Positions 33,899-41,773 of a stretch of 64,000 bases of DNA are shown one piece after another. The notes under the pieces were generated by a model. That model saw only the letters and a program-made list of their open reading frames with translations. It did no database searches and was not told the origin of the DNA. The translations under genes and the position numbers were made by a program. Location: positions 124,001 to 188,000 of the forward strand of contig JAENYV010000004.1 of NCBI GenBank assembly GCA_016841605.1. Direction: 5' to 3'. The first letter of the stretch is position 1, and each line of letters begins with the position of its first letter. This stretch comes from Dethiobacter alkaliphilus. Lineage in GTDB: Bacteria > Bacillota > Dethiobacteria > DTU022 > UBA8154.

Positions 33899-33935
33899 TC
33901 TCAGTAGTACGCTTGCAACGAGCGTACTACTGAGA
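33899..33935. other. Intercistronic stem-loop, TAXI system 1
   Basis: TCTCAGTAGTACGC (33899-33912) pairs perfectly with GCGTACTACTGAGA (33922-33935) around a 9-base loop. It lies between the receptor and permease genes, as in the DctPQM operon. A role in differential mRNA stability is inferred. Confidence 0.7.
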
Positions 33936-33969
33936 ACTAGTTAATAGAAAGAGGTGAACAAAAAGATCA

Positions 33970-35970
33970 ATGTCTAATGAGAATGCGGATCAAAAAAATC
34001 TTGAGAAACCAAAGGAAAAAGTAATCGGAACCGTGGATGGCCGCTTTCGGATGCTTCCCGGTCTGCTTGGGATAGTGCAACACGTGATCCTGTGTTCTAT
34101 TCCTGTTATAGGTATTCTATTCATAATGAACGTTCACATGTACTTCGGTTTGTACATTTACACAGAGCAGTATATCGGACTTTTCTTGGCACTCATTTTT
34201 GCCAGTGTCTTTCTATCTACCCCTGCCACAGAAAAATCTCCGCGCAACTATCTGCCCTGGTATGATGCACTTTTGGTTCTGACGGGACTGGTGGTAGGCC
34301 TTTATCTCACGTGGTACTACCCGGTAATCTCTGTTACTCAGGGAGAACTTCTTCTTGAACGGGCAGTTTTGGGGGTCATAACTATTTTGATCATCCTTGA
34401 GGCAATACGTCGTTTCACCGGGTGGGTCCTTTTTAGCGTGATAAGCGCCTTCATTTTTTATGGTTTTTACGCTCACCTATTCCCGGGGACCTTACGGGGT
34501 CTTTCCACCTCGTGGAAAAAGCTGAGCATATATCTTTACCTCGATCCCAACAGTATGCTCAACCTTATAGTCATAGCCGCTTCAATTGCACTAGCCTTTA
34601 TCTTTTTTGGCCAAATATTGCTATCGTTTGAAGGAAGTAAACATCTTACCAATATAGCTTTACTGGGTTTTGGTCGCTATCGTGGTGGTGCTGCGAAGAC
34701 AGCGGTAGTGGGATCGAGTCTTCTCGGGACACTTAGTGGTGGTTCCATCTCCAACGTACTAATCTCCGGGTCGGTCACAATCCCGTTGATGATCCGTACC
34801 GGCTACCGGCCGGAGATGGCTGGGGCCGTTGAGTCTATCGCTTCCTCGGGGGGCAACCTTATGCCGCCGGTTATGGGTGTTGTAGCTTTTCTAATAGCAG
34901 AAAACCTGGGTATTTCGTACGCGGATGTGGCTATTGCCGCTATCGTGCCGGCTTTGCTCTTTTACCTAATCTGCTTTGTCCAGATCGATCTGCAGGCAGG
35001 AAAAGAAGGGTTGCGAGGCCTTCATAAATCTGATATCCCTAAGGCGCAGACAGTTTTGCGCGAAGCATGGGTTGTCATTCCCTGCATCGGTATTCTTGTT
35101 TATCTATTAATGATTGTCCGTATGACTCCCGCTATAGCAGGTGTTATTTCGTCTATTGTTTCGACACCGTTCCTTTTGTTGTCCAGGGACGTCCGCAAAG
35201 GCATCATGCGCCGCATTTTTTCCGCGCTAGAAGGTTCCGGCCGGATGCTAATGAATATTGCAGTCATTATTGCAGGTGCAGGAATAATTGTCGGAATTGC
35301 CAATGTCAGCGGATTCGGTTTCAATGTAACCTATACCCTTTCTATTATCGGGGCGAATAATAAAATTCTACTTCTTATACTTGCAGCAGGAGCCTCGGTT
35401 ATTTTGGGGATGGGGATGCCTTCAGTGCCGGCCTATGCATTAGTAGCCACACTTGTTGCTCCGGCGCTGGTGCAGCTAGGGGTTCTTCCAATTGCAGCCC
35501 ACTTGTTCATTTTTTATTTCTCTATGGTCTCCAACTGGACGCCGCCGGTTGCCCTCGCCTGTTTTGCCGCTTCAACCATCTCGGGCGCAAGCGCTAACCG
35601 TACCGGCTTAATCGCTATGCGTCTAGGAGTGCTGGCTTATATATTACCATTTTTATTTGTCTATTCACCGGCACTTATTCTCAAAAGTGACAGTTGGGTA
35701 GTTATTCTTACCTCCGTGGTAACGGCGATTATTGGTACTGTGCTCTTAGGTATCGGATTAGTCGGTTACTTGTTTCAGCATATTCCGAAAATTCGCCAGG
35801 TTTTGTATTGTATCGCCGGCGCTGCCCTTCTTATTCCGATTCAAGATACCATAACGATTAGAGGTGCTGCAATAAACGGCAGTGGTTTAATATTCGCCGT
35901 TCTACTGATCTTATGGGAATTAAGGTGTAATCGAAATCGAATTTTAACGACATCTCTTCCTAATGTATAA
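33970..35970 (+). CDS. Fused TRAP permease (DctQM, TAXI type) 1
   Basis: A 666-residue polytopic protein in which DctQ-like helices precede the DctM-like domain, the arrangement that accompanies TAXI receptors. After about 25 hydrophilic residues there are roughly 17-18 hydrophobic segments. Typical stretches include the GRYRGGAAKTAVVGSSLLGTLS region near 237-258, SIASSGGNLMPPVMGVVAFL near 289-308 and GMGMPSVPAYALVATLVAPA near 479-498. A short AGAGGTG site precedes the ATG. It is paralogous to the permease at 46958-48889. Confidence 0.93.
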   Translation: MSNENADQKNLEKPKEKVIGTVDGRFRMLPGLLGIVQHVILCSIPVIGILFIMNVHMYFGLYIYTEQYIGLFLALIFASVFLSTPATEKSPRNYLPWYDALLVLTGLVVGLYLTWYYPVISVTQGELLLERAVLGVITILIILEAIRRFTGWVLFSVISAFIFYGFYAHLFPGTLRGLSTSWKKLSIYLYLDPNSMLNLIVIAASIALAFIFFGQILLSFEGSKHLTNIALLGFGRYRGGAAKTAVVGSSLLGTLSGGSISNVLISGSVTIPLMIRTGYRPEMAGAVESIASSGGNLMPPVMGVVAFLIAENLGISYADVAIAAIVPALLFYLICFVQIDLQAGKEGLRGLHKSDIPKAQTVLREAWVVIPCIGILVYLLMIVRMTPAIAGVISSIVSTPFLLLSRDVRKGIMRRIFSALEGSGRMLMNIAVIIAGAGIIVGIANVSGFGFNVTYTLSIIGANNKILLLILAAGASVILGMGMPSVPAYALVATLVAPALVQLGVLPIAAHLFIFYFSMVSNWTPPVALACFAASTISGASANRTGLIAMRLGVLAYILPFLFVYSPALILKSDSWVVILTSVVTAIIGTVLLGIGLVGYLFQHIPKIRQVLYCIAGAALLIPIQDTITIRGAAINGSGLIFAVLLILWELRCNRNRILTTSLPNV

Positions 35971-36328
35971 CTATGTATAAGGGTTAAACTTTTAAGAATA
36001 TATCATAATAAATATTATCAGAAAATTATCAGTAAAAAAAATAAACAATAATATCTTTTTTCCGGTGCTGAACAAAACACTCCGCATGGAGATAGAAAAC
36101 TCTAGTCAAGGCGCCCGGAGCATTACGAAATCAAATAAATATAATTTTGGTAAAATTAAGTTAACTATCGCTCACTAATAATTATTTAATATTTATCTAC
36201 AAAAAGGGGTGAGGTTTAATTCTAAAAAAGTAGCCCATCGAATGAGTAATCCAATGAAAAAGTCGGGAATTGCAGAGTGTGGAATGATGGATTAACGAAG
36301 TAATTTTATGATTTGGGGAGGTAAGAAA
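35971..36328. other. AT-rich gap upstream of the bbs-like operon
   Basis: A 358-base, mostly A/T stretch. Near its end a short frame at 36254-36295 reads MKKSGIAECGMMD and stops; it weakly resembles the Rossmann start of the 3-hydroxyacyl-CoA dehydrogenases (KKVGVVGCGTMG), so it may be another fossil. No confident promoter is seen. Confidence 0.35.
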
Positions 36329-37120
36329 GTGACCTTAGAAGCTTTGTTGACCGAAAAGAGTGGTTCGATTGGCATCATTACTTTAAATCGGCCTCAACAG
36401 ATGAATGCCTTAAACAGACAGCTATTGCACGAGCTTAGCGAACTTCTTGAAAAGTACGAAAGTGACGGGAGCGTAACAGCTTTAGTATTAACAGGTAGTG
36501 GACCTAAGGCATTCTGCGCTGGAGCTGATATTAAGAGAGATACCGCATCGGAAAGAGATCACCTTGCCAATTTCCTCGATTTCTCACGACTTACGCGCCA
36601 AACATTCCATAAAATCGAGGTGTTCAAAAAGCCGATTATCGCAGCGATCAATGGGCACGCTTTAGGCGGAGGCCTGGAAATGTGCCTTTGTTGCGACTTA
36701 CGAGTAGCTTCAGAAAAAGCGAAATTGGGATTAACGGAAACAAAATTGGGAGCCATACCTGGCGCCGGCGGTACGCAGCGACTGCCACGACTGATTGGGC
36801 TTGCATTGGCAAAGCAGCTAATTTTTACCGGCAATTTCATTACTGGAGATGAAGCTTATAGAATCGGATTGGTTAACACAGTAGTTCCACCGGAAGAGTG
36901 TTTGAACAAGGCGGTTGAGTTAGCGAATGAAATTTCTGAAAGAGCACCGTTGGCGGTGCAAGCTGCCAAGAAATGTATCAACATAAGCCTGAAAGTTGAT
37001 CCTGAATCCGGGCTTGATTATGAAGCAGAATGTACAAAGTTCTTAGTAGGCAGTGAAGATCATCACGAGGGCTTTAGCTCTTTCCGAGAAAAACGCAAGC
37101 CGGTATGGAAAGGCCGCTAA
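36329..37120 (+). CDS. Enoyl-CoA hydratase family protein (BbsH-like position)
   Basis: A 263-residue crotonase. NRPQQMNALNRQLL is near 19-32, AFCAGADIK near 63-71, and the ALGGGLEMCLCCDLRVAS block near 106-123. One catalytic glutamate is kept in LGLTETKLG; the second classical glutamate position appears to be Gln (LAKQLIFTG). GTG 36329 is chosen because GGGGAGG precedes it by 8 bases; the upstream in-frame ATG 36308 has no ribosome site. It is the first gene of an operon with the bbs gene set, where the crotonase BbsH hydrates phenylitaconyl-CoA. The substrate here is inferred only by context. Confidence 0.87.
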   Translation: MTLEALLTEKSGSIGIITLNRPQQMNALNRQLLHELSELLEKYESDGSVTALVLTGSGPKAFCAGADIKRDTASERDHLANFLDFSRLTRQTFHKIEVFKKPIIAAINGHALGGGLEMCLCCDLRVASEKAKLGLTETKLGAIPGAGGTQRLPRLIGLALAKQLIFTGNFITGDEAYRIGLVNTVVPPEECLNKAVELANEISERAPLAVQAAKKCINISLKVDPESGLDYEAECTKFLVGSEDHHEGFSSFREKRKPVWKGR

Positions 37121-37169
37121 GAAAATGGAATTATCAGAAAAAAATGCTTGATAGATGAGGAGGATTTTT

Positions 37170-37583
37170 ATGACTAGCGAATTGAAACCGGTAAAAGAAG
37201 GAATTTTTGAGGTAGGGCCGCCTCCGCGGTTACGTGGGGCGATATGTCCGGAGTGTAATCAAAAGTTCTTCCCTAGGCCGATGGTTTGTCCTCATTGCTT
37301 AGGGGAACTGCAGGATGTTTATCTGTCGACAGAAGGAAAGGTTTACACTTATGCAATATTGCGGGTAAAGCCGCCTTACAAGCTGCCCAGACCTTACGCG
37401 GTTGGTTGGGTTCATCTTGAAGCCGATGGTATAAAAATTCACACTCTATTCGACCCGGAAAAGCTGTCGGATTTAGACTTCGGCAGGCAAGTTACGCTGC
37501 GGGTTGGGGCAATCGGTGTTGACAATAACGGCGATAGTTGTTTGCGTTATTACTTTACTCCTCAAGTTGGAGGTGAACAATAA
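37170..37583 (+). CDS. DUF35 zinc-ribbon/OB-fold protein (BbsA-like)
   Basis: A 137-residue protein with a rubredoxin-like zinc ribbon (C26-C29 in ICPECN, C40-C43 in VCPHCL) and a following OB-fold. This is the partner protein of SCP2-type thiolases. ATG 37170 lies 8 bases after GAGGAGG; the in-frame ATG at 37155 is inside that upstream region and has no site of its own. Its stop overlaps the thiolase start by one base, implying a stoichiometric complex. In Geobacter/Thauera benzylsuccinate degradation the BbsA-BbsB pair forms benzoylsuccinyl-CoA thiolase, and the gene order here is the same. Confidence 0.9.
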   Translation: MTSELKPVKEGIFEVGPPPRLRGAICPECNQKFFPRPMVCPHCLGELQDVYLSTEGKVYTYAILRVKPPYKLPRPYAVGWVHLEADGIKIHTLFDPEKLSDLDFGRQVTLRVGAIGVDNNGDSCLRYYFTPQVGGEQ

Positions 37584-38731
37584 TGAGACAGGTAGATATT
37601 ATCGGCGCAGATATGACAGCTTTCGGACCGCAAATTGAGACACCATTGGTAGAATTAGGTGCCAGAGCTGCCATTGGGGCTATTAAAAATGCGGGTATCA
37701 AGCCGTCGCAAATAAATATCGGGTTTTTCGCCAATATGCAGGCGGGTAATATTACCGGGGAGTTTACTGTAGGTCAAAACATATTGTGGGAGGCTGGAGT
37801 AAACCGCATTCCAGTTTTCAATGTCGAGAATGCTTGCACTTCAGGTGCTTCAGCGTTCAATTTAGCCTGGACCAGCATTATTTCGGGAATGTATGACGTG
37901 GCCATAGTTGTGGGAGCCGAAAAGTTGGTAGTGCCGAATCTAGGCTTGCTGCAAGCGGGCGCAACAGAGCTTAATGTTTTAGAAGGAGGGGTAGTAATTA
38001 CTAATTTTGCCTCTCGCGCCAATTTGCACATGGATACTTTTGGCACTACGAAAGAGCAATTGGCTATGGTTGCCGTTAAAAATAGACAACACGCCGGTAT
38101 GAATCCGTTAGCCCAGTTCAGAAAACCAATAACCGTAGAAGAAGTGCTCAATGCTCCTATGATGGCAGACCCGCTGACAAAGCTCAGTTGTTGTCCCAAC
38201 GCTGATGGGGGGGCTGCTGTAGTACTTTGCGCTGCTGAGCTGTCAAACCGCTTTACCTCTAAACCCATTCATGTAAAAGCGTCGGTACTTGTTTCAGGTA
38301 TCTATGATCAATTGCCTGATCTATTTAAATTTGAAGAAGACCTGCGTGCCGGCAGTATGGCATATGAAATGGCCGGCCTGGGTCCGGAAGACCTCCATGT
38401 TGTCGAATGCCACGATGCTTTTACAATTTGCGAGATAATGCATTACGAGGGCTTGGGGTTATGTCCGGTTGGTGAGGGCGGAAGGCTTGTGGAATCAGGA
38501 GCGACCAGTCTTGGCGGTAAAATACCAGTGAATCCCACAGGGGGATTGCTCTCCAAAGGACACCCATTAGGGGCTACGGCAGTGGCTCAAATCGTGGAAG
38601 GTGTGCGCCAACTTCGGGGAGAGGCGGGTGATCGTCAAGTAGAGGGAGCTAAAGTTTATTTGGCCGAATGTATGGGGGCCGAGAAGTTCGGTGATGCAAA
38701 GACCTGCACCATAATTATCCTTCAAAATTGA
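37583..38731 (+). CDS. Thiolase (BbsB-like)
   Basis: A 382-residue SCP2-type thiolase. The nucleophile is Cys85 in NVENACTSGASAF; the HDAFTICEIMHYEGLGLC block near 275-292 and the KGHPLGATAVAQ block near 328-339 carry the catalytic histidines. It is translationally coupled to the DUF35 gene. The histidine motif reads HDAF rather than the HDCF of the other two thiolases in the window, so the three thiolases belong to different sub-branches. With the DUF35 subunit it would cleave a branched 3-oxoacyl-CoA, such as 2-acylsuccinyl-CoA, to succinyl-CoA and an acyl-CoA, if the bbs analogy holds. Confidence 0.9.
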   Translation: MRQVDIIGADMTAFGPQIETPLVELGARAAIGAIKNAGIKPSQINIGFFANMQAGNITGEFTVGQNILWEAGVNRIPVFNVENACTSGASAFNLAWTSIISGMYDVAIVVGAEKLVVPNLGLLQAGATELNVLEGGVVITNFASRANLHMDTFGTTKEQLAMVAVKNRQHAGMNPLAQFRKPITVEEVLNAPMMADPLTKLSCCPNADGGAAVVLCAAELSNRFTSKPIHVKASVLVSGIYDQLPDLFKFEEDLRAGSMAYEMAGLGPEDLHVVECHDAFTICEIMHYEGLGLCPVGEGGRLVESGATSLGGKIPVNPTGGLLSKGHPLGATAVAQIVEGVRQLRGEAGDRQVEGAKVYLAECMGAEKFGDAKTCTIIILQN

Positions 38732-38757
38732 TCGTAAAAAAAGGGAGGTTTTAGAGA

Positions 38758-39516
38758 ATGGATTTGAATTTGTCGGGCAAGACTGCGGCAGTGGTTGGCG
38801 GAGCAAATGGTATCGGAAGAGCTGTCTGTTTGGTTTTAGCTGAAGAAGGGGCTAACATTGGCGTTCTCGACTTAAACATTGAGGGCGCAGAGGAAACCGC
38901 CCGGATGATTCAAGATAAATCCGGTAAAGCAGTCGGGGTAAAAGTTAATCTGGCCGATTATGATAGCGTAAGTACAGCTTTTGGAAAGGTAGTATCAGAG
39001 TTAGGTCCGGTTGATGTGATGGTCTATTGTGATGCTATTACTGAAAACATAGCAACTATTCCCGAGATGAGCTTAGAAAATTGGAATAGAGAAATAGACT
39101 ATACATTGAGCGGCGCTTTCTACTGCGTCAAACAGGTGGGCGAAGCCATGACTGCACGCAAGTGGGGAAGAATCATTTTTGTTTCATCGAGGTCGGTATC
39201 AAGCGGCGCCTACGGACGGTGTGCTTACGTGTCAACGATGGCAGGTCTCTGTGGATTGGCAAAAACCGCGGCATTGGAATATGCCCGCAGCGGGATCACC
39301 AGTAACCTTGTTTTCCCCGGTCTGGCCGACACACCTGATTATCAGGCTCTTCCTGAAGATGTTAAAAGTCAACTTGTCAACAAAGGCCTGATGAAGCGGT
39401 TACAAGATCCGAAAGAAGTAGCTCAGGCCATAGCTTACCTTGCCGGTGAACATGCGCAGAGCATCACCGGCGCGGAGATTAATGTAACAATGGGTGGAGA
39501 ATTGTTCGTATACTAG
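38758..39516 (+). CDS. SDR-family protein lacking catalytic residues (BbsC-like)
   Basis: A 252-residue short-chain dehydrogenase homologue, clearly an in-tandem paralogue of the next gene. The glycine-rich loop reads VVGGANGIGR with the conserved Thr lost. The catalytic Asn is Thr (REIDYTLSG, position 116), and the YxxxK motif is Y157-V-S-T-M161, so the lysine is missing. It is therefore very probably not an active oxidoreductase. In the known BbsCD dehydrogenase, one subunit (BbsC) is an inactive SDR that pairs with the active BbsD; the degenerate-then-intact order fits. The gene is intact and well preserved, so it is under selection, presumably as a structural subunit. Confidence 0.88.
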   Translation: MDLNLSGKTAAVVGGANGIGRAVCLVLAEEGANIGVLDLNIEGAEETARMIQDKSGKAVGVKVNLADYDSVSTAFGKVVSELGPVDVMVYCDAITENIATIPEMSLENWNREIDYTLSGAFYCVKQVGEAMTARKWGRIIFVSSRSVSSGAYGRCAYVSTMAGLCGLAKTAALEYARSGITSNLVFPGLADTPDYQALPEDVKSQLVNKGLMKRLQDPKEVAQAIAYLAGEHAQSITGAEINVTMGGELFVY

Positions 39517-39574
39517 CGCTTATTTATCAGAAGATCAGCTCCTTGTCCAAAAACTTTTAAGGGGGTTTGTGAGA

Positions 39575-40372
39575 ATGGATTTTAATTTGTCGGGTAAGAC
39601 CGCAGTAGTGACTGGAGGGGCCAGAGGTATCGGAAGAGCTGTTTGTTTGGTTTTGGCAGAAGAAGGAGCCAATGTCGGTATTCTCGACCTGGGCATTGAG
39701 GGGGCGGAGGAAACCGCCCGGATGATTCGGGAGAAATCCGGTAAAGCGCTGGCGGTGAAAGTAGACCTGGCTGATTATGAAAGTGTAGACACGGCCTTCG
39801 GGAAGGTAGTTTCCGAGTTTGGGCCGGTCGACGTGATGGTCTATGTTGCTGCGATCACAGATAACATGGCGACTATCAAAAAGATGGAATTAACGAAGTG
39901 GAAGAGAGAGATAGCCGTCAATCTGTCCGGTGCTTTTTACAGCATCAAACAGGTTTGTAATTCCATGATCGAACGCAAGTGGGGAAGGCTTATTTTCGTT
40001 TCATCAAGAGCAGGTCTGGATGGAGGTTTTGGACAATGTTCCTACTCTTCAAGCAAAATGGGACTCATCGCCTTGGCAAAGACGGCGGCATGGGAGCTTG
40101 CGCGAATGGGGATTACCAGTAATGTTGTCTTCCCGGGCCTGGTTAATACCCCTGCTACGCAGTCTCTCCCTAAAGATGTTATGCAACGTATTGTTGCAAA
40201 AAATACGATGGGTCGATTGCAAGAGCCTGAGGAATTGGCTTATACCATAGCCTATCTTGCCAGTGAACAGTCTAAAGGCATTAACGGTGCAGAGATTATG
40301 GTAAACATGGGCCCGCAAAAATTTGCTTTTAATCTTATGAACCTTCCCGGGGATGAATTAGCTTTTCAATAA
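39575..40372 (+). CDS. SDR-family 3-hydroxyacyl-CoA dehydrogenase (BbsD-like)
   Basis: A 265-residue classical SDR with intact features: VVTGGARGIGR at 11-21, Asn116 in AVNLSG, Ser143/144, Y157 and K161 (SYSSSKMG). It is closely similar to the preceding protein over the first 170 residues. ATG 39575 follows AAGGGGG; the open frame extends upstream into the previous gene's end without a start signal. By analogy with BbsD it should oxidise the 2-(alpha-hydroxyalkyl/benzyl)succinyl-CoA intermediate with NAD, in a heteromer with the degenerate subunit. Confidence 0.92.
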   Translation: MDFNLSGKTAVVTGGARGIGRAVCLVLAEEGANVGILDLGIEGAEETARMIREKSGKALAVKVDLADYESVDTAFGKVVSEFGPVDVMVYVAAITDNMATIKKMELTKWKREIAVNLSGAFYSIKQVCNSMIERKWGRLIFVSSRAGLDGGFGQCSYSSSKMGLIALAKTAAWELARMGITSNVVFPGLVNTPATQSLPKDVMQRIVAKNTMGRLQEPEELAYTIAYLASEQSKGINGAEIMVNMGPQKFAFNLMNLPGDELAFQ

Positions 40373-40434
40373 TCAGGTCATTTAGCTTTTGTTAATGTAA
40401 CTTATACTTTCCAGTTGGAGGTAAACCTAATTCT

Positions 40435-40472
40435 ACGATGGCATATTCATCCCTGGATGAGTATGTCATCGT
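40435..40472. other. 16-bp stem-loop before the acyl-CoA dehydrogenase gene
   Basis: ACGATGGCATATTCAT (40435-40450) pairs with ATGAGTATGTCATCGT (40457-40472), with two G-T wobbles, around a CCCTGG loop. No U-tract follows. The stem also covers the start of a 53-codon reading frame (40438-40599, preceded by TTGGAGG) that resembles nothing I know. It separates the SDR pair from the acyl-CoA dehydrogenase and could set relative expression. Confidence 0.55.
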
Positions 40473-40570
40473 TGTCACAGGTACGAATTTCTTTGGCAGT
40501 TGTATCCGGATTAAAGATGCTGTATTGATGAAAATGAGATTAAAGAATCATATCTTAGGAGGGATTATTT

Positions 40571-41746
40571 ATGGACTTTACAATAACTGAAGAACAACAG
40601 TTATTAAAGAAGAATATCGGAGACTTTGCCCGGCAAGAGCTGGCTCCTTTGGTACGGGAGGTAGATGAAAAGGAAGGCTTTTCTTGGGAGATTTGGCGTA
40701 AGCTGGCGTCCATCGGCATTCTAGGCTTATGTGGCCCTGAAAAATACGGAGGTGAGGGAGTAACTAGTCTGCTCACTCAGGTTATGGTCATTGAGGAATT
40801 GGCCCGTTATGATTTTTCTTCTGCAGGGAATCTTACTTCCAATTGGGCGCTAATTCGTAGACTCAATGAAGACGGTAATGAAGAGCATAAAGCTCGCTAT
40901 TTGGAGCGACTCTGTAACGGCGAAATAGTGGGTTCTTTTGCCCAGACCGAGCCTGATTCCGGTTCGGATGTTGCTTCGTTACGTACTACTGCTCGTCTTG
41001 AGGACGGATACTACATCATTAACGGTGATAAGTGCTTTGTAACACAAGCTGGAGAGGCAGAGTTCACAATGGTTGCTGCCCGGACCGGCCAAGAAAAGAG
41101 CAAAAGTGTTATCAGCATGTTTTTAGTGGAAAAAGACAGGCCTGGCTACATTCTCGGACAAAAAGAAGCAAAACTTGGTTTCCGGGGGTCTACCACACGT
41201 TCATTGGCCTTTAACGACTGTAAGGTTCCGGCTTCTAACCTGTTGGGGCAGGAGGGAAAAGGTCTCAAGTCGGCATTAAGGGGCCTTGCGAATGGGCGGT
41301 TGCTTACAGCGGCTCAAGCGCTTGGTCAGGCGCAAGCAGCGCTGGACGCTTCAATTAAATATAGTAAGGAGCGCGTTCAGTTTGGCAGGCCTATTGGAAA
41401 TTTCCAACTTATCCAGGGGATGCTTGCAGATATGGCAATTGGGCTTGAGTCGGCCCGGTGGTTGACGTACTACGCTTCCTGGCTAAGGGATAACGATAAG
41501 CCTTTTGCTATCTATTCTTCGATGGCTAAAACCCTTGCTACTGATACGGCTATGAAGGCAGCTGTGGATGCAGTGCAGATTTTTGGAGGCTATGGATTCA
41601 TGCGTGACCAGCCGGTCGAAAGTATCATGCGCAATGTCAAGATCACCCAGATTTATGAAGGAACCAATCAAATTCAACGACTGATAATTGCCCGTGAATT
41701 GCTGGGGGAAAAGAAATCATTTAGGGAATTGTACGGTCAAAACTGA
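40571..41746 (+). CDS. Acyl-CoA dehydrogenase (BbsG-like position)
   Basis: A 391-residue FAD-dependent acyl-CoA dehydrogenase of normal length. AQTEPDSGSDVASLRTTA near 127-144 is the FAD/substrate signature, KLGFRGSTTRSLAFNDCKVP lies near 205-224, and QIFGGYGFMRDQPVE near 339-353. The catalytic base is the Glu of QIYEGTNQIQR near 364-370, the position used by short/medium-chain and BbsG-type enzymes. It follows the SDR pair by about 200 bases with AGGAGGG before the ATG. In the bbs scheme this enzyme would introduce the double bond into the 2-substituted succinyl-CoA. Confidence 0.92.
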   Translation: MDFTITEEQQLLKKNIGDFARQELAPLVREVDEKEGFSWEIWRKLASIGILGLCGPEKYGGEGVTSLLTQVMVIEELARYDFSSAGNLTSNWALIRRLNEDGNEEHKARYLERLCNGEIVGSFAQTEPDSGSDVASLRTTARLEDGYYIINGDKCFVTQAGEAEFTMVAARTGQEKSKSVISMFLVEKDRPGYILGQKEAKLGFRGSTTRSLAFNDCKVPASNLLGQEGKGLKSALRGLANGRLLTAAQALGQAQAALDASIKYSKERVQFGRPIGNFQLIQGMLADMAIGLESARWLTYYASWLRDNDKPFAIYSSMAKTLATDTAMKAAVDAVQIFGGYGFMRDQPVESIMRNVKITQIYEGTNQIQRLIIARELLGEKKSFRELYGQN

Positions 41747-41773
41747 TCAGAAAATTTTAGGAGGAATTTTTAA

